DNA of 64,000 nucleotides from Patulibacter americanus DSM 16676 (GTDB taxonomy: Bacteria; Actinomycetota; Thermoleophilia; Solirubrobacterales; Solirubrobacteraceae). Where the stretch lies: positions 1 to 64,000 of the forward strand of contig NZ_ATUD01000011.1 of the NCBI RefSeq assembly GCF_000420025.1, written 5' to 3'. Under the pieces are notes generated by a model. The model saw only the letters and a program-made list of their open reading frames with translations, was not told the DNA's origin and made no database searches. Of the stretch, positions 1 to 9,997 are shown one piece after another. Position numbers and translations under genes: made by a program. The stretch's first letter is position 1, and every line of letters starts with the position of its first letter.

Positions 1-222
1 GAGTTCTTCGCGATGATCGCCGTGATCGTCGGCATCCTGGTGAGCGCCGCGCTCATCAAGGGCGGCGACACCGAGGGCACGGACGAGTTCGTCGCCCGCC
101 AGGCCTGGCTCTACGTGTCCATCGTCGCCAGCGCGTACTTCATCAGCCGCGGCCTGGCCAAGTCCGGCAGCCGCGAGCCGTACTTCGACGGCGGCACCAA
201 CAGCGACCGCGGCGACCGCTGA
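1..222 (+). CDS. C-terminal end of a small membrane protein (5' truncated by window)
   Basis: The reading frame is open from base 1 and stops at 220-222, so the true start lies outside the window; the internal ATG at 13 is not convincing as a start. The visible 73 residues hold two hydrophobic stretches (about residues 4-19 and 35-48 of the visible part) separated by a charged loop, then a hydrophilic Gly/Asp/Arg-rich tail. This looks like the last two membrane segments of an integral membrane protein. I do not recognise the family. It converges on the MarR gene, whose stop is 14 bp away, so the two genes probably share a terminator region. Confidence 0.6.
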   Translation, partial: EFFAMIAVIVGILVSAALIKGGDTEGTDEFVARQAWLYVSIVASAYFISRGLAKSGSREPYFDGGTNSDRGDR

Positions 223-235
223 GGGTCGCGGGGCG

Positions 236-709
236 CTACTCCGCCCCGCAGGCGTCGCCGGGCTCGCGCGCGTCGCGCAGCTCGGCGACGACGGCGTCCA
301 GCACGGCCGCGATGCGCTCGAGGTCGTCCCCGCCCGCCGCGACGAACGCGGCCGGCGGGGTCTGCAGCCGCTCCTCGATCTCGGCCTGCATCCGCACGCC
401 CTCGTCCGTCAGCGCCAGCACCTTGATCCGCCGGTCGTGGTCGACGGGACGGCGCTCGACGAGGCCGCGCCGCTCCAGGCGGTCGACGATCCCGGTCACG
501 TTGCCCTTGTCGCACTCCAGCGCGCCGGCCAGGCGACCCATGGGCAGCGGCCGCTCCGGCTTGAGCGCGCGCAGGGCGAGCAGCTGGGCCGCGGACAGGT
601 CGAGCTCGCGCGCGACCGTCGCGGTGCGACACCGCTCCAGGTCGACGAGCTCGCCGACCCGCCGCCAGGCGTCGACGGCACCACGGGATGGACTCTGGAC
701 CGGCGGCAT
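236..709 (-). CDS. MarR-family transcriptional regulator
   Basis: 157 residues from an ATG at 709. Residues about 35-100 form a winged helix-turn-helix: LSAAQLLALRAL, then a DKGNVTGIVDRLERRGLVER recognition-helix and wing region, followed by the HDRRIKVLALTDEG strand pattern typical of MarR. The frame stays open far upstream (to 1246), but that extension is Arg/Gly-rich shadow of the cupin gene. The regulator lies 47 bp downstream of the cupin gene on the same strand and is probably co-transcribed with it. The ligand cannot be read from sequence. Confidence 0.85.
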   Translation of the reverse strand: MPPVQSPSRGAVDAWRRVGELVDLERCRTATVARELDLSAAQLLALRALKPERPLPMGRLAGALECDKGNVTGIVDRLERRGLVERRPVDHDRRIKVLALTDEGVRMQAEIEERLQTPPAAFVAAGGDDLERIAAVLDAVVAELRDAREPGDACGAE

Positions 710-756
710 CGCGGGCAGGATAGCCCGGCGGGCCGTCGGCACCCCCGACGCCACGC

Positions 757-1308
757 TCAGGAGGGGTCGAGGCGCATCCCCAGCACCCGCCCGATCCCGG
801 CCATGACGCGGAAGACGAGCCGCTGCGCGGCCGACGTACGGATCTCGTCCGGGTAGCGGCGGAACAGCATCGACCCGTAGATCGCGGCTCGCGGGCCCTT
901 CGGCGGGAAGCTCTCGAGCTTGCCCTGACGGATGAGCGACTCGAGGTCGCGGAACAGGCCCTCGAAGCGCTGCGCCGGGCGGTGCCGGTTGATCAGGCGG
1001 ACGTCCGCGTCGGTCGCGTTGCGCAGCGTGTGGAGGACGCCGGGTGCGGCGGCGACCCGCTCCCCGGGCCCGTAGGTGCGCCAGACCCCGTCGAGCTGGA
1101 CGTCGAGCCGACCCTCCACGACCTCGAAGCTGTCCTCGGCGGTCGCGTGGGCGTGCGGCGCGGGGCCGTCCGTGCGGGGCGCCAGCCGGGTCATCACCTC
1201 GAACAGCGCCCCGTCCGTCTCCTCGGCCGTGCGCGTGATCTCCCACTGCATGTCGATGACGGGGAGGAAGTCGAGGCGACGTCGCGTCGTCGTCGTAGAA
1301 GCGTCCAT
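757..1308 (-). CDS. Cupin-domain protein
   Basis: 183 residues. A single conserved beta-barrel cupin is visible around residues 35-110. The first motif contains HAHATAEDSFEVVEG, matching the G(X)5HXH(X)3,4E(X)6G pattern. The second contains GVLHTLRN, matching GX5PXGX2HX3N. The C-terminal 60 residues are helical and not recognised. The His/Glu set suggests a bound divalent metal, but the substrate is unknown. It is the first gene of a probable cupin-marR unit and is divergent from a TetR regulator across a 52-bp promoter region, so TetR control is likely. It could be a dioxygenase-like enzyme or a sugar-binding cupin. Confidence 0.8.
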   Translation of the reverse strand: MDASTTTTRRRLDFLPVIDMQWEITRTAEETDGALFEVMTRLAPRTDGPAPHAHATAEDSFEVVEGRLDVQLDGVWRTYGPGERVAAAPGVLHTLRNATDADVRLINRHRPAQRFEGLFRDLESLIRQGKLESFPPKGPRAAIYGSMLFRRYPDEIRTSAAQRLVFRVMAGIGRVLGMRLDPS

Positions 1309-1360
1309 AGATTCAATATAGCGCTCGTCTATTCAATGGCTGGATGGTACGTTCGGCGCC
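1309..1360. promoter_or_regulatory. Divergent promoter/operator between cupin gene and tetR
   Basis: This AT-richer 52-bp spacer holds two copies of ATTCAAT (1311-1317 and 1331-1337), itself a near-palindrome, spaced exactly 20 bp start to start (two helical turns). Such an arrangement suits a dimer pair of the adjacent TetR protein. No other function is visible. Confidence 0.5.
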
Positions 1361-1987
1361 GTGCCGCCCGCCTCGTACTCCTCGCCCCGTCGCGAGGCGG
1401 CCGCCGCCGAGACCCGCACGGCGATCCTCGACGCCGCTCGGCGCCTGTTCGCCGCGCGCGGCTACGCGGCGGTCACCGTCGCCCAGATCGCCAAGGAGGC
1501 GGGTGTGGCCGTGCCGACCGTCTACGCCAGCGCGGGCCCGAAGACCGCGATCCTGGGCGAGCTCACCCGGCGGGCGGAGAGTCCGGAGCTCGTCGCCGAG
1601 ATGGCGGGGCGGATGGCGGCGGAAGAGGAGCCCACGGTGGTGCTGCGCCTCGCCGTCGGCGCGTCGCGAACGCTGCACGAGGAGCACCTCGACGTCCTGC
1701 GCATCCTCGAGGGCGCCGCACCGTGGTCCGTCGAGGCCGGCGAGGCCTGGGCAGCCGGGCTCGCGGCGCACCGGGCCGCGTGCGGGGCGACGGTGGAACG
1801 GCTCGTCGCCCTGGGGGCGCTGGACGCGGACGCCGCCACCCCGGCGACCGACGCGCTCGTGGTGCTCCTCCACCCCCGCACGTGGATCACGATGCGCGAG
1901 GACGTGGGCCTGGACTGGGACGGGGCCGAGGAGCGCGCCCGCCGGGCCGCCGCCCGGCTGCTGCTGGACGGGCCCGGCGGGGCGTAG
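1361..1987 (+). CDS. TetR-family transcriptional regulator
   Basis: 208 residues from GTG 1361; neither upstream ATG (1335, 1344) is in frame. The N-terminal HTH spans about residues 20-65: AILDAARRLFAARGYAAVTV, then AQIAKEAGVAVPTVY with the expected TVY turn. The ligand-binding half (70-208) is all-helical and not assignable. The gene is divergent from the cupin-marR pair and its start abuts the ATTCAAT repeats, so autoregulation and control of the cupin gene are likely. It converges with the secreted protein at 1993, leaving a gap of only 5 bp. Confidence 0.88.
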   Translation: MPPASYSSPRREAAAAETRTAILDAARRLFAARGYAAVTVAQIAKEAGVAVPTVYASAGPKTAILGELTRRAESPELVAEMAGRMAAEEEPTVVLRLAVGASRTLHEEHLDVLRILEGAAPWSVEAGEAWAAGLAAHRAACGATVERLVALGALDADAATPATDALVVLLHPRTWITMREDVGLDWDGAEERARRAAARLLLDGPGGA

Positions 1988-1992
1988 CCGCC

Positions 1993-3903
1993 TCAGCGCA
2001 GGCGGACGGAGGCCTTGGCGCTGCGGCCGTCGACCGTGAACGTCACGCGCAGGACGACGGGGCCGGCGGAGCGCAGGAGGGACCGGCGCGCGGCGGGCGA
2101 GAGCCGGACCCGGGCGACGAGACGCCCCGTCGCGCTGACCCGCGCGGCGCGGATCCGGCCGACGACGCGGGTGCCGCGGCGGACCACGACGCTCGCGCGG
2201 GCGCCGGGTGTGCCGCGGAAGCTCACCCGCACGCCGTTGGCAGCGGCGTAGCGGCGGCTCTGGGCGGCGATCCACCCGGCGGCGGGCCGGGGAGCGACGG
2301 CGGCCGGGGTCACTGCGGGGGCGGGGGCCACAGCGGGGGCGCCCGGGGCCGACGGGGCCGCGGCCGGGGCGCCGGTGTCGGGCTGCGCCGCGGGCGCCGG
2401 CAGCGGCTCGGCGACCCGCAGCGCCGACGTCTGCACGCCGATCTCGCCCGTCGCGTCCGTCTGGTGCCACGCGAGCGTCACGTTGCCCAGGGCGTCGGCG
2501 ACCACGGCGGGCTGCCAGCTGACCGCCGTGCTGCTGCCGACCCGGGCGACGGAGAGCTGCCGCTCGGGCGACCACGTGCCGTCGAGCGTCTCGCGGTGCA
2601 CCACGCGGACGTTGCGCGGGCCGGAGGCGCCGTTGACGCCCGTCGTGTAGCCGGAGACGGCGACGGTCGCCTGGCCGTCGCGGGCGACGGCCAGTGAGGT
2701 CTGGCGGAGCGTCGGGTTGCGCAGCCCGGACCACACGTCGGCGACCGGGCCCCAGGTCGCCTCGCCGGCGCGGCGGGTGCGGACCTGCGCGACGTCGGGC
2801 CGGAGGTCCGCGTTGGCACCCTCGGAGCGCAGCCACGCCACGGTGGTGTTGCCCGCCTGGTCCGTGGCGATCGTCGGGTTCTTCGACGTGCCGCGACCGT
2901 GTGCCTCGCCGCCGGGCTGCGACAGGATCTCGACGGCGCTCCACGCGCCGGTCGCGCCGGCGCGGCGCGCGGTCTGCACCTCGTAGTGGGCGAACTGCGA
3001 CGTCTCGTCGACGCGGGCCGCCCAGACGACGTCGGCGCTGCCGTCGGCGGCGAGGTCGAGCTCGGGGTAGAGCGCGTAGTCGGCCGGATCGGAGAGCGTC
3101 TCGACCGCGGACCACCGGAGGCTGCCCGGTGCGCGGCGCACGGCGAGAACGACGGGGTTGTCCGCCACGGCGTCCTGCCACACGAGCGTGGCGGCCCCGC
3201 GGTCGTCGACGGCGAGGTCCGTGTAGCCGGCGAAGATCGTGGCGCTAGTGGGCGCGACGGCGGCCGGGCGCTCCCAGGTGCCCTCGGCGGCCATGTCCGC
3301 GACGCGCAGCACGCCGACCCCGGACGAGCGCAGCGATTCGGTCCAGCCCAGCGTCACCGCGCCGTCGTGGGCGACGGCCACGGTGGGGTGGCCGGCGGTG
3401 GAACCGGCCGTGGAACGGCGCTCGGCGGCCCGCCACGTGCCGTCCGCGGTGCGGGTGGCGACCCACGCCTCGTGCGACGCGGCACGGGTGCTGTCGGGCG
3501 TCGTCTGCAGCCAGCCCACGGCGACCACGCCGTCGTGCACGGCGACGGTCGGGGCCTCGGTGACGAGCGAGCCCGCCTCGGCGCCCACGGCGCGGGAGAC
3601 GACGACGGGTGCGCCCCACGTGCCCTCGGGCGACTTGCGCGCGACCTGGATCAGGCTGGGGCCGCCCGAGGTCGACGCCCGCACCCAGGCGGCGTAGACG
3701 GCGCCGTCGTCGTCCGTGGCGAGCGCCGGCTGCGTCGCCGCGCCGTCCGTCGGCGCGGCCAGGTCGGTCGTCGGCTGCCAGCCGAGCTCGGCCCGCGCGG
3801 CCACCGGGGCGGCGGCCATCAGGGCGATGAGGAGGGCGACGACGGCGACGGCGCGGAGGAGCGCGCGGCGCGCGTCCGCAGCCGGGAGGGTGCTCAGGGG
3901 CAT
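1993..3903 (-). CDS. Secreted beta-propeller protein with C-terminal Arg/Ala-rich domain
   Basis: 636 residues. There is an Ala/Val-rich signal peptide (residues about 14-38, ending near AARAELG). Residues 40-490 contain 8-9 repeats of about 50 residues, each with a pattern like 'P.vAvd..G.vtv.W' (for example VYAAWVR, VVAVGWLQ, VTLGWTES, ATLVWQD). This is the signature of sialidase-like/BNR-type propellers lacking strict Asp boxes. A Pro/Ala linker (about 495-545) precedes a basic C-terminal beta domain. It probably acts outside the cell or at the envelope. It lies 40 bp downstream of the HtaA gene on the same strand, so the two may be co-transcribed. No catalytic residue set is evident. Confidence 0.75.
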   Translation of the reverse strand: MPLSTLPAADARRALLRAVAVVALLIALMAAAPVAARAELGWQPTTDLAAPTDGAATQPALATDDDGAVYAAWVRASTSGGPSLIQVARKSPEGTWGAPVVVSRAVGAEAGSLVTEAPTVAVHDGVVAVGWLQTTPDSTRAASHEAWVATRTADGTWRAAERRSTAGSTAGHPTVAVAHDGAVTLGWTESLRSSGVGVLRVADMAAEGTWERPAAVAPTSATIFAGYTDLAVDDRGAATLVWQDAVADNPVVLAVRRAPGSLRWSAVETLSDPADYALYPELDLAADGSADVVWAARVDETSQFAHYEVQTARRAGATGAWSAVEILSQPGGEAHGRGTSKNPTIATDQAGNTTVAWLRSEGANADLRPDVAQVRTRRAGEATWGPVADVWSGLRNPTLRQTSLAVARDGQATVAVSGYTTGVNGASGPRNVRVVHRETLDGTWSPERQLSVARVGSSTAVSWQPAVVADALGNVTLAWHQTDATGEIGVQTSALRVAEPLPAPAAQPDTGAPAAAPSAPGAPAVAPAPAVTPAAVAPRPAAGWIAAQSRRYAAANGVRVSFRGTPGARASVVVRRGTRVVGRIRAARVSATGRLVARVRLSPAARRSLLRSAGPVVLRVTFTVDGRSAKASVRLR

Positions 3904-3943
3904 GGTGCTCGTGGGTTCGTGGGTGACTGCGGGGCGGCGGGGC

Positions 3944-5266
3944 TCAGGAGCCCAGGGGCGCGCGGAGGGTCATCGCGCCGAGCGCGTCGCCCTCGTGGTA
4001 GGCGATGAAGGGGGCGGCCCCCTCGGCGGACAGCAGGATCGGAGCGCGCCGGATCACGTACTGCCCGGCCTCGCGGGTGACGACCGACTCGGCGAGGTCG
4101 AGGGTGCCGAAGGGGATCCGGGTCACGGCGCCGCCGCCGGGCCCGACGTTCCCCGGCGCACCCTCGACCTCGGTGTTGCGGTTCGTGTAGGTCGCCATGA
4201 CGACGGGCCGCTGCGTCCCGTCGAGCCGCACCTCGAACGCCCCGAACTCCATGTCGATGCCGTGGCTCGGATGCCGGAAGCGCACGGACCCGGAGAGCGC
4301 GATCGCTCCGACGCCGGCAGCGTCGACCGTGCCGCCCGCCGCGGGCAGCAGGTACGAGCCGGTTGCGGTGCGCGTGGCTCCGCCGTCGGCGCCCACGGTG
4401 CCGTTGCCGGCGGCGAGGTAGCCGAGCCAGGAGGACCGGATCGTCCAGTCCAACGACGGCGTCGTGGTCTCGGGGACGGCGGGCGCCGGCGCGCCGGCCG
4501 TGGGCGGGGCGGCCGGCACGGGTGCGGGCGCGGCGGGGGCAGGCGCCGGATCCACGGGGATGGGCGTCGTCGCCGCGATCAGCGTGACCCGCACGGTGGC
4601 GAGGGTCCCGGCCCGCAGGCGCGGCGTGCGCAGGCCCGCCTTGATGCGGCGGACGCCGGCAGCCGTCAGGCGCGCCTTCGCGGTGAAGGTGCGCGTGGCC
4701 TCCGCCGAGCCCTGCATCCGCACGGAGCGCAGCTCGATCGCGGAGACCCGCGCGCCCCCGATCCGGGCGCTGATCCCGGCCTTGCCCGACAGCGTCACGC
4801 GCAGGTCGCGCAACAAGACCGACCGGCCGCCCACGCGCAGGCGCACGCCGTCGCGCGGGGCGTGCCGGACCGTCGGCCGGGCGCCCGCGCCGACGTGCTG
4901 GGTGGCCAGCCCGACGATGCGCGCGGAGCCCGACGCCTCGCCGGCCGGGGCGAGCTGCAGGCCCGGAGCGCGCAGCGACCGTGCGGCCGACGACGAGAGC
5001 GTGAAGACGGTCGAGCCCACCCACCGGTTCGCCGCGCGGGAGACGGCGGGGGCGGGCGCGGGCGACGCGGCGGGTGACGCGGCGGGCACGAGCGACGCCG
5101 CGGCCGACACGGGCGCGGGCGCGGCGGCGGTGGCCGCCGCGGGGGCGGTCGAGACGACGCCGACTGCGACCGCCAGCGCGGCGATCGAGGCGAAGCGCGG
5201 GAGAGATCGGGTGCCCTGCGCGCGTGGTGCGGCAGAGCCGGTCGGACGGGCGGGGGAGCGGCGCAT
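3944..5266 (-). CDS. Secreted HtaA-domain (haem-binding-like) protein
   Basis: 440 residues. There is a signal peptide (about 22-48), a Pro/Ala-rich stretch (48-75), a first beta-rich region (about 78-232), a Pro/Ala linker (232-272) and an HtaA-type domain (about 273-435) that starts LDWTIRSSWLGYLA and contains SGSVRFRHPSHGIDMEFG. HtaA domains of Corynebacterium bind haem through conserved Tyr/His residues. The Ser/Tyr/His framework is visible here, but haem binding is inference. There is no C-terminal membrane anchor, so it is probably released or wall-associated. It heads a probable two-gene unit with the beta-propeller at 1993. A candidate metal-responsive dyad lies upstream (5301-5314). 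Confidence 0.72.
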   Translation of the reverse strand: MRRSPARPTGSAAPRAQGTRSLPRFASIAALAVAVGVVSTAPAAATAAAPAPVSAAASLVPAASPAASPAPAPAVSRAANRWVGSTVFTLSSSAARSLRAPGLQLAPAGEASGSARIVGLATQHVGAGARPTVRHAPRDGVRLRVGGRSVLLRDLRVTLSGKAGISARIGGARVSAIELRSVRMQGSAEATRTFTAKARLTAAGVRRIKAGLRTPRLRAGTLATVRVTLIAATTPIPVDPAPAPAAPAPVPAAPPTAGAPAPAVPETTTPSLDWTIRSSWLGYLAAGNGTVGADGGATRTATGSYLLPAAGGTVDAAGVGAIALSGSVRFRHPSHGIDMEFGAFEVRLDGTQRPVVMATYTNRNTEVEGAPGNVGPGGGAVTRIPFGTLDLAESVVTREAGQYVIRRAPILLSAEGAAPFIAYHEGDALGAMTLRAPLGS

Positions 5267-5300
5267 CGAGCGCCGAGCGTAGCGCGTTCACCGGGCGAAC

Positions 5301-5316
5301 TGAGGGCACCCTAATA
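5301..5316 (-). promoter_or_regulatory. Candidate -10 box with overlapping dyad upstream of HtaA gene
   Basis: TGAGGG-CA-CCCTAA (5301-5314) is an imperfect dyad, and on the minus strand it overlaps TATTAG (5316-5311), a plausible -10 element. Iron-regulated repressors bind A/T-flanked dyads in such positions, and the downstream gene is HtaA-like, but the match to an IdeR/DtxR box is only partial. Confidence 0.25.
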
Positions 5317-5348
5317 CGCGTACGGCGACCGCGGCCCCCCAGAACGAC

Positions 5349-5442
5349 GACGGCCGCCCCGAAGGGCGGCCGTCACGCGAGCCGACGCCCGACCGCAGAC
5401 CGGTCGGGCGTCGAGTTCGATCGGTCCCGGAGCCGGGACCGA
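5349..5442. terminator. Three tandem perfect hairpins after groEL
   Basis: Hairpin 1: arms 5349-5359 and 5364-5374 (11 bp, loop CGAA). Hairpin 2: arms 5383-5394 and 5402-5413 (12 bp, 7-nt loop). Hairpin 3: arms 5421-5430 and 5433-5442 (10 bp, 2-nt loop). All three are perfect, GC-rich, and lie immediately downstream of the groEL stop codon. No U-tract follows any of them, as is common for terminators in high-GC actinobacteria. They probably end the groESL transcript and protect its 3' end. Confidence 0.75.
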
Positions 5443-5448
5443 GGGCTG

Positions 5449-7089
<1,641 letters not shown>

Positions 7090-7113
7090 TCAGTCTCGTA
7101 GGGCGAGCGGAGC

Positions 7114-7413
7114 TCAGCCCGTGACCTTGGCCAGGACGTCGCTCTCGCGGAGGACGAGGAGCTCCTCGCCGTCCACCTTGATCTCGGTCCCGCCGTACTT
7201 GCTGTAGAGGACCTGGTCCCCGACCTTGACGTCGAGCGGGATGCGCTTCTCGCCCTCGTCGTCCCAGCGACCCTCACCCGCGGCGAGGACCTCGCCCTTC
7301 TGGGGCTTCTCCTTCGCGGTGTCGGGGAGCACCAGGCCACTGGCCGTGGTCTGCTCCTCGTCGATGGCACGAACGATCAAACGATCGCCGAGCGGCTGCA
7401 GCGAGATGGACAT
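7114..7413 (-). CDS. groES: 10-kDa co-chaperonin GroES
   Basis: 99 residues with the full Cpn10 pattern: [41 protein letters not shown] at 6-46, which covers the mobile loop, then [34 protein letters not shown]. It caps the GroEL ring during ATP-driven folding. It is the first gene of groESL. The promoter region upstream holds two CIRCE elements 43 bp and 113 bp from the start codon. The hrcA repressor gene is not in this window. Confidence 0.98.
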   Translation of the reverse strand: MSISLQPLGDRLIVRAIDEEQTTASGLVLPDTAKEKPQKGEVLAAGEGRWDDEGEKRIPLDVKVGDQVLYSKYGGTEIKVDGEELLVLRESDVLAKVTG

Positions 7414-7455
7414 ATGAGGTCCCTCCGGGGCGGTGTGTTGCGGTCAAGACAGTCG

Positions 7456-7482
7456 TCGGCACTCTCACCTCGAGAGTGCCAA
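7456..7482 (-). promoter_or_regulatory. CIRCE operator (promoter-proximal copy)
   Basis: The half-sites TCGGCACTC (7456-7464) and GAGTGCCAA (7474-7482) are separated by 9 nt. This matches the CIRCE consensus TTAGCACTC-N9-GAGTGCTAA, the binding site of the heat-shock repressor HrcA, with only a few outer-base changes. It lies just upstream of groES. Confidence 0.92.
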
Positions 7483-7525
7483 CCCGCAGGGAGTGTAGCG
7501 CGATCGCGATTCCGGTCAAGGCTCG

Positions 7526-7552
7526 TTGGCACTCTGGTAACACGAGTGCCAA
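7526..7552 (-). promoter_or_regulatory. CIRCE operator (distal copy)
   Basis: TTGGCACTC (7526-7534), a 9-nt spacer and GAGTGCCAA (7544-7552) form a perfect 9-N9-9 inverted repeat. Its centre is 70 bp from the first copy (about 6.7 helical turns). Tandem CIRCE elements before groESL are a known actinobacterial arrangement. Confidence 0.93.
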
Positions 7553-7563
7553 GAAGCGCGGTT

Positions 7564-7589
7564 GCGTGCAGGGAGAACGGCCTGCACGC
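7564..7589 (-). terminator. Hairpin downstream of the first beta-propeller gene
   Basis: The 9-bp perfect arms GCGTGCAGG (7564-7572) and CCTGCACGC (7581-7589) enclose an 8-nt loop. The hairpin lies between the stop of the 7660-9978 gene and the groESL promoter, where it would stop read-through into groESL. Confidence 0.55.
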
Positions 7590-7659
7590 GGGCTTGCGCC
7601 CAGAGCCGGTCCGCCGGGCCGCGCGTCACGGCGTCGCGGGCGATCCGGACGCAGCGGCC

Positions 7660-9978
7660 CTACGGCACCCGCACGAGCGGGCTGCCGGCGCCCGGGATCG
7701 TCGCCTCCCGTTCCGCGGAGCCGAGGTACCAGGCGCGGAGGCCGCGGGCGCCCGACGGCAGCCGCACCGTCGCCACGAACCGCCCGCGCACCGCCGCCAC
7801 GCCGCGCAACGGCGTCGTGGTGCCGTCGGCGCGCACCGCCGTCAGCACGACGTGGCCGCGTGGCGGGATGCTGCGCACCACGCCCGCCACCCGCACCGTC
7901 CGCGCACGCTCTGGCCCGAGACGGCGCACGAGCCGGAGGGCGATCGAGGGGGTCCGCTGCCACGAGCGCAGCGACGTTCGCCAGAGGCCCGCTGCGGAGG
8001 GCGTCTCGAGCAGCAGCCGGTCGCCCCGGAGCACCGCCGCCCCCGCGGATAGGCCGAGCGGCGCGGGCACGGGCATCCATCGCCGTCCGCCGTCGACGGT
8101 GCGCAGCAGACCGGAGGTCGTCTGAGCCAGCCACGTGCGGCGGTCGGAGAAGGTCACGTCGAGCGTGCCGACCTCGGCCGACTCGTCGCTCGTGCCGTCG
8201 TCCTTCGTCGTGTCGAGGACCGGGACCACGCTGGCGCGGCGAAAGCTGCGGCCGGCGTCCGTGGTCCGCACCACCACGTCGCCCCGAAGCGCGTAGCCGA
8301 CGCGCTCGTCGACGAACGTGATCGACCCGGACTCCGACAGCCGTTCCGCGACGGGGCCGGGAACGCGGGTCCAACGACGCCCGCCGTCCGTCGTGCGGAA
8401 GAGCACGAACCCGCCGGACCCCTTCCCGTGGTCTCGGAGCCCACCGACCAGCAGCGTGCGGCCCCGGTCGACGGCCCAGGGAGGGCGATCCAGCCGGCCG
8501 GGCGCCGGATGCCGAACCGTCTCGATCGCGCCCGCTGCCGACAGTCGGCGGATGCCGCGCGTGCCGACGACGAACGCGCCTCCGTCGCCGGCGTCGACCA
8601 GCGTCGCAGGACCGATGCCGCTCACCCGGTTGCGCAGCGTCCACGCGCCGTCGACCACCCGCCAGAGGGCGCCGGTCGCCGTCAGCGCGAGTGCCCGGCC
8701 AGGCCGCCCGCGGAGGCGCACGCGGCGCACCACGCCGGGCGGGGCCGTCCCGAACCGCTCCCCGCCGTCGCCCGAGACCCGGTCACCGCCCGGACCGAAG
8801 CCCGTCACGAAGCCGGCACCGTCCATGCCGACGGCTCCGCCGTACCACTCCCCGGCCGACCGGTAGGGCGTCGCGCCGAGATCGTCGCTGCGGACGAGGC
8901 GGTAGGTGACCGGCCCGCTCTTGTAGTCGTCGCCGCCGGCGTACGTCAGCCCGACGACGACCCCGGGGGCGGGCGAGACCGCCGCCCGCTCGGGCGGGCC
9001 GTCGACCGTGGGGCCGAACGCCTCGCCGTCGAACACCCGCCCCCGCCCGGCCCCGCCGCCCAGCCCGAGCTCACCCGTCCCCACCACGCACGAGCCGGCG
9101 GGATCGCAGAGGACCCGCTCGATGGGCTCCTCGGGGCCGGCGATCGCGGGTGGCGCGGGCGTGTCGTTCGGGGGCAGGTCGCGGGCCGCGAAGGTCGTGC
9201 CCGCGTCCACCGACGTCAGCAGCGTCCGGCCGTAGCCGACGACGAGCGCGCCGCCCGGGCGGACGGCGAGCGCCGCGGTGGCGCGCCCGTCCTCCGCGGG
9301 ACGGCGCACGCCCCCGGGCCACAGGACATCGGGGAGCGCGAGTCGATCCCACGTGCGGCCCGCGTCCGTCGTGCGCAGGACGACGGACCGCTCGTCCTTG
9401 TAGACCGGGCCGCCCGTGACGACGACGCGGAACCACACGTCGGCCGTCAGGGCCACGGCGGGAGCATCCCCGCGCGCGGGGGTCACCGCCCAGGTCTCGC
9501 CGGCGTCACTCGTGCGCCAGGTGCGGTCGCGGTAGCTCGCCAGCGCGGTGCGGTCGTCGACCACGACGAGCGAGGGCCCTGGCCCGTACGTCGCGTCCCC
9601 GTGGTCGCATCCCGGCAGGACACCCCGAGCCCACGTCGCCCCGTCGTCGTCCGTGCGCTGCACGGCGCAGCCCGCCCCGGCGAGCAGCCGCCGCGGCCCC
9701 AGGTACGCGATCCCGCCCGGGAACCGCGACCGCGGCCGCCGCACGGCGCGGCCGCCCCCGGGGTCTCCGATCCGCAACGGGCCGTCCGTGCCGATCACGG
9801 CGACGGTCGAACCCGTGGCCGCGAGCTCCGCGGGGCGGCCGGGGAGCAGCGCACCGAGCGACTCCCAGCCCGCGAGCGATCCCGCCCGCCAGGTCGGATC
9901 CGCGGCACCGGCGGGCGCCGCGCCCGCGGCGACCCCGCCCGCCGCCAACACGGCCGCCAGCATCACCCGCACGCGCAT
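7660..9978 (-). CDS. Secreted Asp-box (BNR/sortilin-like) beta-propeller protein, paralogue 1
   Basis: 772 residues. The signal peptide spans about 1-26 (MRVRVMLAAVLAAGG...). At least eight Asp-box motifs (S/T-x-D-x-G-x-T-W) can be read, e.g. RTDDDGATW, RTSDAGETW, RTTDAGRTW, TSVDAGTTF, RTTDGGRRW, RTTDAGRSF and RTVDGGRRW. A short beta domain (about the last 90 residues) ends in a motif with RAWYLGSAERE. Asp boxes stabilise propeller blades of sialidases, sortilins and photosystem assembly factors. Here no sialidase active-site set is evident, so binding or scaffolding is as likely as catalysis. A GGAGG ribosome site precedes ATG 9978. It is 19 bp downstream of paralogue 2 and likely co-transcribed with it. 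Confidence 0.82.
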   Translation of the reverse strand: MRVRVMLAAVLAAGGVAAGAAPAGAADPTWRAGSLAGWESLGALLPGRPAELAATGSTVAVIGTDGPLRIGDPGGGRAVRRPRSRFPGGIAYLGPRRLLAGAGCAVQRTDDDGATWARGVLPGCDHGDATYGPGPSLVVVDDRTALASYRDRTWRTSDAGETWAVTPARGDAPAVALTADVWFRVVVTGGPVYKDERSVVLRTTDAGRTWDRLALPDVLWPGGVRRPAEDGRATAALAVRPGGALVVGYGRTLLTSVDAGTTFAARDLPPNDTPAPPAIAGPEEPIERVLCDPAGSCVVGTGELGLGGGAGRGRVFDGEAFGPTVDGPPERAAVSPAPGVVVGLTYAGGDDYKSGPVTYRLVRSDDLGATPYRSAGEWYGGAVGMDGAGFVTGFGPGGDRVSGDGGERFGTAPPGVVRRVRLRGRPGRALALTATGALWRVVDGAWTLRNRVSGIGPATLVDAGDGGAFVVGTRGIRRLSAAGAIETVRHPAPGRLDRPPWAVDRGRTLLVGGLRDHGKGSGGFVLFRTTDGGRRWTRVPGPVAERLSESGSITFVDERVGYALRGDVVVRTTDAGRSFRRASVVPVLDTTKDDGTSDESAEVGTLDVTFSDRRTWLAQTTSGLLRTVDGGRRWMPVPAPLGLSAGAAVLRGDRLLLETPSAAGLWRTSLRSWQRTPSIALRLVRRLGPERARTVRVAGVVRSIPPRGHVVLTAVRADGTTTPLRGVAAVRGRFVATVRLPSGARGLRAWYLGSAEREATIPGAGSPLVRVP

Positions 9979-9997
9979 CGTTCCGCCTCCCGCGTCG

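Noticed and set aside
982-2697. 571-codon plus-strand open frame over cupin, tetR and propeller genes
   Set aside because: It crosses three recognised genes on both strands and is an Arg/Gly-rich shadow frame.
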